The notes: generated by a model from the letters alone, not told the origin. Positions 33,710 to 49,400 are shown, numbered from the stretch's first letter. The stretch: 64,000 bases of DNA from Balanoglossus misakiensis (GCA_040954595.2 CM082591.2:11346001-11410000); one strand, 5' to 3'. Translations and numbers: made by a program.

Positions 33710-34499
33710 AAGCAACCATGGAAATTTTAGAACTATCCGTCGATCTACAGAGTCTAGTGGAAAACTTTTTTATGCGCATAGGCCTATCATGTATTCTGCG
33801 CATCACAACAGATTTCCTTAAATAACGAGGCTGTGTTTGGAAGCAACCATGGAAATTTTAGAACTATCCGTCGATCTACTGAGTCTAGTGGAAAACTTTC
33901 TTATGCGCATAGGCCTATCATGTGTTTTGCGCATCACAACAGAATTCAATTAATAAACGTAGCTGTGTTTGGAAGCAATCATGGAAATTTTAGAACTATC
34001 CGTCGATCTACTGAGTCTAGTGGAAAACTTTCTTATGCGCATAGGCCTATCATGTGTTTTGCGCATCACAACAGAATTAAATTAATGAACGTAGCTGTGT
34101 TTGGAAGCAACCATGGAAACTTTAGAACTATCCGTCGATCTACAGAGTCTAGTGGAAAACTTTTTTATGCGCATAGGCCTATCATGTATTCTGCGCATCA
34201 CAACAGATTTCCTTAAATAACGAGGCTGTGTTTGGAAGCAACCATGGAAATTTTAGAACTATCCGTCGATCTACTGAGTCTAGTGGAAAACTTTCTTATG
34301 CGCATAGGCCTATCATGTGTTTTGCGCATCACAACAGAATTCAATTCATAAACGTAGCTGTGTTTGGAAGCAACCATGGAAATTTTAGAACTATCCGTCG
34401 ATCTACAGAGTCTAGTGGAAAACTGTTTTATGCGCATAGGCCTATCATGTATTCTGCGCATCACAACAGAGTTCCTTAAATAACGAGGCTGTGTTTGGA

Positions 34500-37395
34500 A
34501 GCAACCATGGAAATTTTAGAACTATCCGTCGATCTACTGAGTCTAGTGGAAAACTTTCTTATGCGCATAGGCCTATCATGTGTTTTGCGCATCACAACAG
34601 AATTCAATTAATAAACGTAGCTGTGTTTGGAAGCAACCATGGAAATTTTAGAACTATCCGTCGATCTACTGAGTCTAGTGGAAAACTTTCTTATGCGAAT
34701 AGGCCTATCATGTGTTTTGCGCATCACAACAGAATTCAATTAATAAACGTAGCTGTGTTTGGAAGCAACCATGGAAATTTTAGAACTATCCGTCGATCTA
34801 CTGAGTCTAGTGGAAAACTTTCTTATGCGCATAGGCCTATCATGTGTTCTGCGCATCACAACATAATTTTGTAAACAAACGAGGCTTTGTTTGGAAGCAA
34901 CCATGGAAATTTTAGAACTATCCGTCGATCTACTGAGTCTAGTGGAAAACTTTCTGAAGCGCACAGGCCTATCTATGTGTTCTGCGCATCACAACAGAAT
35001 TCGGTAAATAAACGAGGGTGTGTTTGGAAGCATCCATGGAAATTTTAGAACTATCCGTCCATCTACAGAGTCTAGTGGAAAACCTTCTTATGCGCATAGA
35101 CCTATCATGTGTTCTGCGCATCACAACTGAATTTTGTAAACAAACGAGGATGTGTTTGGAAGCAACCATGGAAACTTTAGAACTATCCGTCAATCTACAG
35201 TCTAGTGGAAAACTGTCTAATCCTCATAGGCCTATCATGTGTTCTGCGCATCACAACAGAATTTTGTAAACAAACAAGGCTGTGTTTGGAATCAACCATG
35301 GAAACTTTAGAACTATCCGTCGATCTACAGAGTCTAGTGGAAAACTTTCTTATGCGCATAGGCTTATCTATGTGTACTACGCATCACAACAGAATTCGGT
35401 AAATAAACGAGGCTGTGTTTGGAAGCAATCATGGAAATTTTAGAACTATCCATCCATCTACAGAGTCGAGTGGAAAACTTCCTTATGCGCATAGGCCTAT
35501 CATGTGTCCTGCGCATCACAACAGAATTCATTTAATAAACGTGGCTGTGTTTGGAAGCAACCATGGAAATTTTAGAACTATCCGTCGATCTACACAGTCT
35601 GGTGGAAAACTTTCTTATGCGCATAGACCTATCATGTATTCTGCGCATCACAACAGAATTTTGTAAATAAATTAACGAGGCTGTGTTTGGAAGCAACCAT
35701 GGAAATTTTAGAACTATCCGTCCATCTCCAGAGTCTAGTGGAAAACTTCCTTATGCGCTTAGGCCTATCATGTGTCCTGCGCATCACAACAGAATTCAAT
35801 TAATAAACGTGGCTGTGTTTGGAAGCAAACATGGAAATTTTAGAACTCTCTGTCGATCTACCGAGTCTATCAGAAAACTTTCTCATGCGCATAGGTCTAT
35901 CGTGTGTTCTGCGAATCACAACAGATTTCCTCAAATAAACGAGGGTGTGTTTGGAAGCAACCATGGAAATTTTAGAACTATCCGTCGATCTACTGAGTCT
36001 AGTGGAAAACTTTCTTATGCGCATAGGCCTATCATGTGTTTTGCGCATCACAACAGAATTCAATTAATAAACGTAGCTGTGTTTGGAAGCAACCATGGAA
36101 ATTTTAGAACTATCCGTCGATCTACTGAGTCTAGTGGAAAACTTTCTTATGCGAATAGGCCTATCATGTGTTTTGCGCATCACAACAGAATTCAATTAAT
36201 AAACGTAGCTGTGTTTGGAAGCAACCATGGAAATTTTAGAACTATCCGTCGATCTACTGAGTCTAGTGGAAAACTTTCTTATGCGCATAGGCCTATCATG
36301 TGTTCTGCGCATCACAACATAATTTTGTAAACAAACGAGGCTTTGTTTGGAAGCAACCATGGAAATTTTAGAACTATCCGTCGATCTACTGAGTCTAGTG
36401 GAAAACTTTCTGAAGCGCACAGGCCTATCTATGTGTTCTGCGCATCACAACAGAATTCGATAAATAAACGAGGGTGTGTTTGGAAGCATCCATGGAAATT
36501 TTAGAACTATCCGTCCATCTACAGAGTCTAGTGGAAAACCTTCTTATGCGCATAGACCTATCATGTGTTCTGCGCATCACAACTGAATTTTGTAAACAAA
36601 CGAGGATGTGTTTGGAAGCAACCATGGAAACTTTAGAACTATCCGTCAATCTACAGTCTAGTGGAAAACTGTCTAATCCTCATAGGCCTATCATGTGTTC
36701 TGCGCATCACAACAGAATTTTGTAAACAAACAAGGCTGTGTTTGGAATCAACCATGGAAACTTTAGAACTATCCGTCGATCTACAGAGTCTAGTGGAAAA
36801 CTTTCTTATGCGCATAGGCTTATCTATGTGTACTACGCATCACAACAGAATTCGGTAAATAAACGAGGCTGTGTTTGGAAGCAATCATGGAAATTTTAGA
36901 ACTATCCATCCATCTACAGAGTCGAGTGGAAAACTTCCTTATGCGCATAGGCCTATCATGTGTCCTGCGCATCACAACAGAATTCATTTAATAAACGTGG
37001 CTGTGTTTGGAAGCAACCATGGAAATTTTAGAACTATCCGTCGATCTACACAGTCTGGTGGAAAACTTTCTTATGCGCATAGACCTATCATGTATTCTGC
37101 GCATCACAACAGAATTTTGTAAATAAATTAACGAGGCTGTGTTTGGAAGCAACCATGGAAATTTTAGAACTATCCGTCCATCTACAGAGTCTAGTGGAAA
37201 ACTTCCTTATGCGCTTAGGCCTATCATGTGTCCTGCGCATCACAACAGAATTCAATTAATAAACGTGGCTGTGTTTGGAAGCAAACATGGAAATTTTAGA
37301 ACTCTCTGTCGATCTACCGAGTCTATCAGAAAACTTTCTCATGCGCATAGGTCTATCGTGTGTTCTGCGAATCACAACAGATTTCCTCAAATAAA
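34500..37395. repeat. Tandem duplication of 11 monomers (1456 bp)
   Basis: About 34500-35939 is followed by about 35956-37395 as a nearly perfect copy with a 1456-bp offset. Matching monomers start at 34740/36196, 35018/36474, 35415/36871 and 35683/37139. Only two differences were noticed: CATCTCCAGAG versus CATCTACAGAG (35724/37180) and TTCGGTAAA versus TTCGATAAA (34991/36447). Confidence 0.88.
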
Positions 37396-40300
37396 CGAGG
37401 GTGTGTTTGGAAGCAACCATGGAAATTTTAGAACTATCCGTCCATCTACAGAGTCTAGTGGAAAACTTTCTTATGCGCATAGGCTTATCTATGTGTTCTA
37501 CGCATCACAACAGAATTTGGTAAATAAACGAGGCTGTGTTTGGAAGCAACCATGGAAATTTTAGAGCTATCCGTCCATCTACAGAGTCTATCAGAAAACT
37601 TTCTCGTGCGCATAGGTCTATCGTGTGTTCTGCGCATCACAACAGATTTCCTTAAATAAACGAGGCTGTGTTTGGAAGCAACCATGGAAACATCAGAACT
37701 ATCGGTCGATATACAGAGTCTAGTGGAAAACTTTCTTATGCGCATAGGTCTATCGTGTGTTCTGCGAATCACAACAGATTTCCTCAAATAAACGAGGGTG
37801 TGTTTGGAAGCAACCATGGAAATTTTAGAACTATCCGTCGATCTACAGAGTCTAGTGGAAAACTTTCTTATGCGCATAGGCTTATCTATGTGTTCTACGC
37901 ATCACAACAGAATTTGGTAAATAAACGAGGCTGTGTTTGGAAGCAACCATGGAAATTTTAGAACTATCCGTCCATCTACAGAGTCGAGTGGAAAACTTCC
38001 TTATGCGCATAGGCCTATCATGTGTCCTGCGCATCACAACAGAATTCAATTAATAAACGTGGCTGTGTTTGGAAGCAACCATGGAAATTTTAGAACTATC
38101 CGTCGATCTACACAGTCTAGTGGAAAACTTTCTTATGCGCATAGACCTATCATGTGTTCTGCGCATCTCAACAGAATTTTGTAAATAAATTAACGAGGCT
38201 GTGTTTGGAAGCAACCATGCAAACTTTAGAACTATCCGTCAATCTACAGAGTCTAGTGGAAAACTGTCTTATCCTCATAGGCCTATCATGTGTTCTGCGC
38301 ATCACAACAGAATTTTGTAAACAAACAAGGCTGTGTTTGGAATCAACCATGGAAACTTTAGAACTATCCATCCATCTACAGAGTCTAGTGGAAAACTTCC
38401 TTATGCGCATAGGCCTATCATGTGTCCTGCGCATCACAACAGAATTCAATTAATAAACGTGGCTGTGTTTGGAAGCAACCATGGAAATTTTAGAACTCTC
38501 TGTCGATCTACCGAGTCTATCAGAAAACTTTCTCATGCGCATAGGTCTATCGTGTGTTCTGCGAATCACAACCGATTTCCTCAAATAAACGAGGCTGTGT
38601 TTGGAAGCAACCATGGAAATTTTAGAACTCTCTGTCGATCTACCGAGTCTATCAGAAAACTTTCTCATGCGCATAGGTCTATCGTGTGTTCTGCGAATCA
38701 CAACCGATTTCCTCAAATAAACGAGGCTGTGTTTGGAAGCATCCATGGAAATTTTAGAACTATCCGTCGATCTACAGAGTCTATCAGAAAACTTTCTCGT
38801 GCACATAGGTCTATCGTGTGTTCTGCGCATCACAACAGATTTCCTTAAATAAACGAGGCTGTGTTTGGAAGCAACCATGGAAACATCAGAACTATCCGTC
38901 GATCTACAGAGTCTAGTGGAAAACTTTCTTATGCGCATAGGTCTATCGTGTGTTCTGCGAATCACAACAGATTTCCTCAAATAAACGAGGGTGTGTTTGG
39001 AAGCAACCATGGAAATTTTAGAACTATCCGTCCATCTACAGAGTCTAGTGGAAAACTTTCTTATGCGCATAGGCTTATCTATGTGTTCTACGCATCACAA
39101 CAGAATTTGGTAAATAACCGAGGCTGTGTTTGGAAGCAACCATGGAAATTTTAGAACTATCCGTCCATCTACAGAGTCGAGTGGAAAACTTCCTTATGCG
39201 CATAGGCCTATCATGTGCCCTGCGCATCACAACATAATTCAATTTATAAACGTGGCTGTGTTTGGAAGCAACCATGGAAATTTAGAACTATCTGTCCATC
39301 TACAGTGGAAAACTTCCTTATGCGCATAGGCCTATCATATGTCATGCGCATCACAACAGAATTCAATTAATAAACGAGGCTGTGTTTGGAAGCAACCATG
39401 GAAATTTTAGAACTATCTGTCGATCTACCGAGTCTATCAGAAAACTTTCTCATGCGCATAGGTCTATCGTGTGTTCTGCGAATCACAACAGATTTCCTCA
39501 AATAAACGAGGCTGTGTTTGGAAGCATCCATGGGAATTTTAGAACTATCCGTCGATCTACAGAGTCTAGTGGAAAACTTCCTTATGCGCATAGGCCTATC
39601 ATGTGTCCTGCGCATCACAACAGAATTCAATTAATAAACGTGGCTGTGTTTGGAAGCAACCATGAAAATTTAGAACTATCCGTCCATCTACAGTGGAAAA
39701 CTTCCTTATGCGCATAGGCCTATCATATGTCCTGCGCATCACAACAGAATTCGGTAAATAAACGAGGGTGTGTTTGGAAGCAATCATGGAAATTTTAGAA
39801 CTATCCGTCCATCTACAGAGTCTAGTGGAAAACTTTCTTATGCGCATAGGCTTATCTATGTGTTCTACGCATCACAACAGAATTCGGTAAATAAACGAGG
39901 CTGTGTTTGGAAGCAACCATGGAAATTTTAGAACTATCCGTCCATCTACAGAGTCTAGTGGAAAACTTCCTTATGCGCTTAGGCCTATCATGTGTCCTAA
40001 GCATCACAGCAGAATTCAATTAATAAACGTGGCTGTGTTTGGAAGCAACCATGGAAATTTTAGAACTATCCGTCGATCTACAGAGTGTAGTCGAAAACTT
40101 TCTTATGCGCATAGACCTATCATGTGTTCTGCGCATCACAACAGAATTTTGTAAACAAACGAGGCTGTGTTTGGAAGCAACCATGGAAACTTTAGAACTA
40201 TCCGTCGATCTACAGAGTCTAGTGGAAAACTTTCTTATGCGCAAAGACCTATCATATGTTCTGCGCATCACAACAGAATTTTGTAAACAAACGAGGCTGT

Positions 40301-40433
40301 GTTTTGAAGCAACCATGGAAACTTTAGAACTATCCGTCGATCTACAGAGTCTAGTGGAAAACTTTTTTATGCGCATGGGCCTATCATGTATTCTGCGCAT
40401 CACAACAGATTTCCTTAAATAACGAGGCTGTGT

Positions 40434-43400
40434 TTGGAAGCAACCATGGAAATTTTAGAACTATCCGTCGATCTACAGAGTGTAGTCGAAAACTTTCTTA
40501 TGCGCATAGACCTATCATGTGTTCTGCGCATCACAACAGAATTTTGTAAACAAACGAGGCTGTGTTTGGAAGCAACCATGGAAACTTTAGAACTATCCGT
40601 CGATCAACAGAGTCTAGTGGAAAACTTTCTTATGCGCATAGACCTATCATATGTTCTGCGCATCACAACAGAATTTTGTAAACAAACGAGGCTGTGTTTG
40701 GAAGCAACCATGGAAACTTTAGAACTATCCGTCGATCTACAGAGTCTAGTGGAAAACTTTCTTATGCGCATAGACCTATCATATGTTCTGCGCATCACAA
40801 CAGAATTTTGTAAACAAACGAGGCTGTGTTTTGAAGCAACCATGGAAACTTTAGAACTATCCGTCGATCTACAGAGTCTAGTGGAAAACTTTTTTATGCG
40901 CATAGGCCTATCATGTATTCTGCGCATCACAACAGATTTCCTTAAATAACGAGGCTGTGTTTGGAAGCAACCATGGAAATTTTAGAACTATCCGTCGATC
41001 TACTGAGTCTAGTGGAAAACTTTCTTATGCGCATAGGCCTATCATGTGTTTTGCGCATCACAACAGAATTAAATTAATGAACGTAGCTGTGTTTGGAAGC
41101 AACCATGGAAATTTTAGAACTATCCGTCGATCTACTGAGTCTAGTGGAAAACTTTCTGATGCGCATAGGCCTATCATGTGTTTTGCGCATCACAACAGAA
41201 TTAAATTAATAAACGTAGCTTTGTTTGGAAGCAACCATGGAAATTTTAGAACTATCCGTCGATCTACTGTGTCTAGTGGAAAACTTTCTTATGCGCATAG
41301 GCCTATCTTGTGTTCTGCGCATCACAACAGAATTTTGTAAACAAACGAGGCTGTGTTTGGAAGCAACCATGGAAATTTTAGAACTATCCGTCGATCTACT
41401 GAGTCTAGTGGAAAACTTTCTTAAGCGCATAGGCCTATCTATGTGTTCTGCGCATCACAACAGAATTTTGTAAACAAACGAGGATGTGTTTGGAAGCAAC
41501 CATGGAAACTTTAGAACTATCCGTCGATCTACAGAGTCTAGTGGAAAACTTTCTTATGCGCATAGACCTATCATATGTTCTGCGCATCACAACAGAATTT
41601 TGTAAACAAACGAGGCTGTGTTTTGAAGCAACCATGGAAACTTTAGAACTATCCGTCGATCTACAGAGTCTAGTGGAAAACTTTTTTATGCGCATAGGCC
41701 TATCATGTATTCTGCGCATCACAACAGATTTCCTTAAATAACGAGGCTGTGTTTGGAAGCAACCATGGAAATTTTAGAACTATCCGTCGATCTACAGAGT
41801 GTAGTCGAAAACTTTCTTATGCGCATAGACCTATCATGTGTTCTGCGCATCACAACAGAATTTTGTAAACAAACGAGGCTGTGTTTGGAAGCAACCATGG
41901 AAACTTTAGAACTATCCGTCGATCTACAGAGTCTAGTGGAAAACTTTCTTATGCGCATAGACCTATCATATGTTCTGCGCATCACAACAGAATTTTGTAA
42001 ACAAACGAGGCTGTGTTTGGAAGCAACCATGGAAACTTTAGAACTATCCGTCGATCTACAGAGTCTAGTGGAAAACTTTCTTATGCGCATAGACCTATCA
42101 TATGTTCTGCGCATCACAACAGAATTTTGTAAACAAACGAGGCTGTGTTTTGAAGCAACCATGGAAACTTTAGAACTATCCGTCGATCTACAGAGTCTAG
42201 TGGAAAACTTTTTTATGCGCATAGGCCTATCATGTATTCTGCGCATCACAACAGATTTCCTTAAATAACGAGGCTGTGTTTGGAAGCAACCATGGAAATT
42301 TTAGAACTATCCGTCGATCTACCGAGTCTAGTGGAAAACTTTCTGATGCGCATAGGCCTATCATGTGTTTTGCGCATCACAACAGAATTAAATTAATGAA
42401 CGTAGCTGTGTTTGGAAGCAACCATGGAAATTTTAGAACTATCCGTCGATCTACTGAGTCTAGTGGAAAACTTTCTGATGCGCATAGGCCTATCATGTGT
42501 TTTGCGCATCACAACAGAATTAAATTAATAAACGTAGCTGTGTTTGGAAGCAACCATGGAAATTTTAGAACTATCCGTCGATCTACTGAGTCTAATGGAA
42601 AACTTTCTTATGCGCATAGGCCTATCATGTGTTCTGCGCATCACAACAGAATTTTGTAAACAAACGAGGCTGTGTTTGGAAGCAACCATGGAAATTTTAG
42701 AACTATCCGTCGATCTACTGAGTCTAGTGGAAAACTTTCTTAAGCGCATAGGCCTATCTATGTGTTCTGCGCATCACAACAGAATTTTGTAAACAAACGA
42801 GGATGTGTTTGAAAGCAACCATGGAAACTTTAGAACTATCCGTCAATCTACAGAGTCTAGTGGAAAACTTTCTTATCCTCATAGGCCTATCATGTGTTCT
42901 GCGCATCACAACAGAATTTTGTAAACAAACAAGGCTGTGTTTGGAAGCAACCATGGAAACTTTCGAACTATCCGTCGATCTACAGAGTCTAGTGGAAAAC
43001 TTTCTTATGCGCATAGGCTTATCTATGTGTACTACGCATCACAACAGAATTCGGTAAATAAACGAGGCTGTGTTTGGAAGCAATCATGGAAATTTTAGAA
43101 CTATCCATCCATCTACAGAGTCTAGTGGAAAACTCCTTATGCGCATAGGCCTATCATGTGTCCTGCGCATCACAACAGAATTCAATTAATAAACGTGGCT
43201 CTGTTTGGAAGCAACCATCGAAATTTTAGAACTATCCGTCGATCTACACAGTCTAGTGGAAAACTTTCTTATGCGCATAGACCTATCATGTGTTCTGCGC
43301 ATCACAACAGAATTTTGTAAATAAATTAACGAGGCTGTGTTTGGAAGCAACCATGGAAATTTTAGAACTATCCGTCCATCTACAGAGTCTAGTGGAAAAC

Positions 43401-46400
43401 TTCCTTATGCGCTTAGGCCTATCATGTGTCCTGCGCATCACAACAGAATTCAATTAATAAACGTGGCTGTGTTTGGAAGCAACCATGGAAATTTTAGAAC
43501 TATCTGTCGATCTACCGAGTCTATCAGAAAACTTTCTCGTGCGCATAGGTCTATCGTGTGTTCTGCGAATTACAACCGATTTCCTCAAATAAACGAGGCT
43601 GTGTTTGGAAGCATCCATGGAAATTTTATAACTATCCGTCGATCTACAGAGTCTATCAGAAAACTTTCTCATGCGCATAAGTCTATCGTGTGTTCTGCGC
43701 ATCACAACAGATTTCCTTAAATAAACGAGGCTGTGTTTGGAAGCAACCATAGAAATATTAGAACTATCCGTCGATCTACAGAGTCTAGTGGAAAACTTTC
43801 TTATGCGCATAGGTCTATCGTGTGTTCTGCGAATCACAACAGATTTCCTCAAATAAACGAGGGTGTGTTTGGAAGCAACCATGGAAATTTTAGAACTATC
43901 CGTCCATCTACAGAGTCTAGTGGAAAACTTTCTTATGCGCATAGGCTTATCTATGTGTTCTACGCATCACAACAGAATTCGGTAAATAAACGAGGCTGTG
44001 TTTGGAAGCAACCATGGAAATTTTTGAACTATCCGTCCATCTACAGAGTCTAGTGGAAAACTTCCTTATGCGCTTAGGCCTATCATGTGTCCTGCGCATC
44101 ACAACAGAATTCAATTAATAAACGCGGCTGTGTTTGGAAGCAACCATGGAAATTTTAGAACTATCCGTCGATCTACTGAGTCTAGTGGAAAACTTTCTTA
44201 TGCGCATAGACCTATCATATGTTCTGCGCATCACAACAGAATTTTGTAAACAAACGAGGCTGTGTTTTGAAGCAACCATGGAAACTTTAGAACTATCCGT
44301 CGATCTACAGAGTCTAGTGGAAAACTTTTTTATGCGCATAGGCCTATCATGTATTCTGCGCATCACAACAGATTTCCTTAAATAACGAGGCTGTGTTTGG
44401 AAGCAACCATGGAAATTTTAGAACTATCCGTCGATCTACAGAGTGTAGTCGAAAACTTTCTTATGCGCATAGACCTATCATGTGTTCTGCGCATCACAAC
44501 AGAATTTTGTAAACAAACGAGGCTGTGTTTGGAAGCAACCATGGAAACTTTAGAACTATCCGTCGATCTACAGAGTCTAGTGGAAAACTTTCTTATGCGC
44601 ATAGACCTATCATATGTTCTGCGCATCACAACAGAATTTTGTAAACAAACGAGGCTGTGTTTGGAAGCAACCATGGAAACTTTAGAACTATCCGTCGATC
44701 TACAGAGTCTAGTGGAAAACTTTCTAATGCGCATAGACCTATCATATGTTCTGCGCATCACAACAGAATTTTGTAAACAAACGAGGCTGTGTTTTGAAGC
44801 AACCATGGAAACTTTAGAACTATCCGTCGATCTACAGAGTCTAGTGGAAAACTTTTTTATGCGCATAGGCCTATCATGTATTCTGCGCATCACAACAGAT
44901 TTCCTTAAATAACGAGGCTGTGTTTGGAAGCAACCATGGAAATTTTAGAACTATCCGTCGATCTACTGAGTCTAGTGGAAAACTTTCTTATGCGCATAGG
45001 CCTATCATGTGTTTTGCGCATCACAACAGAATTAAATTAATGAACGTAGCTGTGTTTGGAAGCAACCATGGAAATTTTAGAACTATCCGTCGATGTACTG
45101 AGTCTAGTGGAAAACTTTCTGATGCGCATAGGCCTATCATGTGTTTTGCGCATCACAACAGAATTAAATTAATAAACGTAGCTGTGTTTGGAAGCAACCA
45201 TGGAAATTTTAGAACTATCCGTCGATCTACTGAGTCTAGTGGAAAACTTTCTTATGCGCATAGGCCTATCATGTGTTCTGCGCATCACAACAGAATTTTG
45301 TAAACAAACGAGGCTGTGTTTGGAAGCAACCATGGAAATTTTAGAACTATCCGTCGATCTACTTAGTCTAGTGGAAAACTTTCTTAAGCGCATAGGCCTA
45401 TCTATGTGTTCTGCGCATCACAACAGAATTTTGTAAACAAACGAGGATGTGTTTGGAAGCAACCATGGAAACTTTAGAACTATCCGTCAATCTACAGAGT
45501 CTAGTGGAAAACTTTCTTATCCTCATAGGCCTATCATGTGTTCTGCGCATCACAACAGAATTTTGTAAACAAACAAGGCTGTGTTTGGAAGCAACCATGG
45601 AAACTTTAGAACTATCCGTCGATCTACAGAGTCTAGTGGAAAACTTCCTTATGCGCATAGGCCTATCTATGTGTTCTGCGCATCACAACAGAATTTTGTA
45701 AACAAACGAGGATGTGTTTGGAAGCAACCATGGAAACTTTAGAACTATCCGTCGATCTACAGAGTCTAGTGGAAAACTTTCTTATGCGCATAGACCTATC
45801 ATATGTTCTGCGCATCACAACAGAATTTTGTAAACAAACGAGGCTGTGTTTTGAAGCAACCATGGAAACTTTAGAACTATCCGTCGATCTACAGAGTCTA
45901 GTGGAAAACTTTTTTATGCGCATAGGCCTATCATGTATTCTGCGCATCACAACAGATTTCCTTAAATAACGAGGCTGTGTTTGGAAGCAACCATGGAAAT
46001 TTTAGAACTATCCGTCGATCTACAGAGTGTAGTCGAAAACTTTCTTATGCGCATAGACCTATCATGTGTTCTGCGCATCACAACAGAATTTTGTAAACAA
46101 ACGAGGCTGTGTTTGGAAGCAACCATGGAAACTTTAGAACTATCCGTCGATCTACAGAGTCTAGTGGAAAACTTTCTTATGCGCATAGACCTATCATATG
46201 TTCTGCGCATCACAACAGAATTTTGTAAACAAACGAGGCTGTGTTTGGAAGCAACCATGGAAACTTTAGAACTATCCGTCGATCTACAGAGTCTAGTGGA
46301 AAACTTTCTTATGCGCATAGACCTATCATATGTTCTGCGCATCACAACAGAATTTTGTAAACAAACGAGGCTGTGTTTTGAAGCAACCATGGAAACTTTA

Positions 46401-46496
46401 GAACTATCCGTCGATCTACAGAGTCTAGTGGAAAACTTTTTTATGCGCATAGGCCTATCATGTATTCTGCGCATCACAACAGATTTCCTTAAATAA
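40434..46496. repeat. Recurring four-monomer block (about 520 bp)
   Basis: A block of four monomers, ending in the 131-bp GATTTCCTTAAATAACG type, occurs at 40434-40949, 41753-42268, 44397-44912 and 45981-46496, with starts 1319, 2644 and 1584 bp apart. The copies are identical or differ by one or two bases (for example GATCAACAG at 40602 and TTTCTAATG at 44722). Confidence 0.8.
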
Positions 46497-49400
46497 CGAG
46501 GCTGTGTTTGGAAGCAACCATGGAAATTTTAGAACTATCCGTCGATCTACTGAGTCTAGTGGAAAACTTTCTTATGCGCATAGGCCTATCATGTGTTTTG
46601 CGCATCACAACAGAATTAAATTAATAAACGTAGCTGTGTTTGGAAGCAACCATGGAAATTTTAGAACTATCCGTCGATCTACTGAGTCTAGTGGAAAACT
46701 TTCTTATGCGCATAGGCCTATCATGTGTTCTGCGCATCACAACAGAATTTTGTAAACAAACGAGGCTGTGTTTGGAAGCAACCATGGAAATTTTAGAACT
46801 ATCCGTCGATCTACTGAGTCTAGTGGAAAACTTTCTTAAGCGCATAGGCCTATCTATGTGTTCTGCGCATCACAACAGAATTTTGTAAACAAACGAGGAT
46901 GTGTTTGAAAGCAACCATGGAAACTTTAGAACTATCCGTCAATCTACAGAGTCTAGTGGAAAACTTTCTTATCCTCATAGGCCTATCATGTGTTCTGCGC
47001 ATCACAACAGAATTTTGTAAACAAACAAGGCTGTGTTTGGAAGCAACCATGGAAACTTTCGAACTATCCGTCGATCTACAGAGTCTAGTGGAAAACTTTC
47101 TTATGCGCATAGGCTTATCTATGTGTACTACGCATCACAACAGAATTCGGTAAATAAACGAGGCTGTGTTTGGAAGCAATCATGGAAATTTTAGAACTAT
47201 CCATCCATCTACAGAGTCTAGTGGAAAACTCCTTATGCGCATAGGCCTATCATGTGTCCTGCGCATCACAACAGAATTCAATTAATAAACGTGGCTCTGT
47301 TTGGAAGCAACCATGGAAATTTTAGAACTATCCGTCGATCTACACAGTCTAGTGGAAAACTTTCTTATGCGCATAGACCTATCATGTGTTCTGCGCATCA
47401 CAACAGAATTTTGTAAATAAATTAACGAGGCTGTGTTTGGAAGCAACCATGGAAATTTTAGAACTATCCGTCCATCTACAGAGTCTAGTGGAAAACTTCC
47501 TTATGCGCTTAGGCCTATCATGTGTCCTGCGCATCACAACAGAATTCAATTAATAAACGTGGCTGTGTTTGGAAGCAACCATGGAAATTTTAGAACTATC
47601 TGTCGATCTACCGAGTCTATCAGAAAACTTTCTCATGCGCATAGGTCTATCGTGTGTTCTGCGAATTACAACCGATTTCCTCAAATAAACGAGGCTGTGT
47701 TTGGAAGCATCCATGGAAATTTTATAACTATCCGTCGATCTACAGAGTCTATCAGAAAACTTTCTCATGCGCATAAGTCTATCGTGTGTTCTGCGCATCA
47801 CAACAGATTTCCTTAAATAAACGAGGCTGTGTTTGGAAGCAACCATAGAAATATTAGAACTATCCGTCGATCTACAGAGTCTAGTGGAAAACTTTCTTAT
47901 GCGCATAGGTCTATCGTGTGTTCTGCGAATCACAACAGATTTCCTCAAATAAACGAGGGTGTGTTTGGAAGCAACCATGGAAATTTTATAACTATCCGTC
48001 CATCTACAGAGTCTAGTGGAAAACTTTCTTATGCGCATAGGCTTATCTATGTGTTCTACGCATCACAACAGAATTCGGTAAACAAACGAGGATGTGTTTG
48101 GAAGCAACCATGGAAACTTTAGAACTATCCGTCAATCTACAGAGTCTAGTGGAAAACTTTCTTATGCGCATAGGCCTATCATGTGTTTTGCGCATCACAA
48201 CAGAATTAAATTAATGAACGTAGCTGTGTTTGGAAGCAACCATGGAAATTTTAGAACTATCCGTCGATCTACTGAGTCTAGTGGAAAACTTTCTGATGCG
48301 CATAGGCCTATCATGTGTTTTGCGCATCACAACAGAATTAAATTAATAAACGTAGCTGTGTTTGGAAGCAACCATGGAAATTTTAGAACTATCCGTCGAT
48401 CTACTGAGTCTAGTGGAAAACTTTCTTATGCGCATAGGCCTATCATGTGTTCTGCGCATCACAACAGAATTTTGTAAACAAACGAGGCTGTGTTTGGAAG
48501 CAACCATGGAAATTTTAGAACTATCCGTCGATCTACTGAATCTAGTGGAAAACTTTCTTAAGCGCATAGGCCTATCTATGTGTTCTGCGCATCACAACAG
48601 AATTTTGTAAACAAACGAGGATGTGTTTGAAAGCAACCATGGAAACTTCAGAACTATCCGTCAATCTACAGAGTCTAGTGGAAAACTTTCTTATCCTCAT
48701 AGGCCTATCATGTGTTCTGCGCATCACAACAGAATTTTGTAAACAAACAAGGCTGTGTTTGGAAGCAACCATGGAAACTTTCGAACTATCCGTCGATCTA
48801 CAGAGTCTAGTGGAAAACTTTCTTATGCGCATAGGCTTATCTATGTGTACTACGCATCACAACAGAATTCAATTAATAAACGTGGCTCTGTTTGGAAGCA
48901 ACCATGGAAATTTTAGAACTATCCGTCGATCTACACAGTCTAGTGGAAAACTTTCTTATGCGCATAGACCTATCATGTGTTCTGCGCATCACAACAGAAT
49001 TTTGTAAATAAATTAACGAGGCTGTGTTTGGAAGCAACCATGGAAATTTTAGAACTATCCGTCCATCTACAGAGTCTAGTGGAAAACTTCCTTATGCGCT
49101 TAGGCCTATCATGTGTCCTGCGCATCACAACAGAATTCAATTAATAAACGTGGCTGTGTTTGGAAGCAACCATGGAAATTTTAGAACTATCTGTCGATCT
49201 ACCGAGTCTATCAGAAAACTTTCTCATGCGCATAAGTCTATCGTGTGTTCTGCGCATCACAACAGATTTCCTTAAATAAACGAGGCTGTGTTTGGAAGCA
49301 ACCATAGAAATATTAGAACTATCCGTCGATCTACAGAGTCTAGTGGAAAACTTTCTTATGCGCATAGGTCTATCGTGTGTTCTGCGAATCACAACAGATT

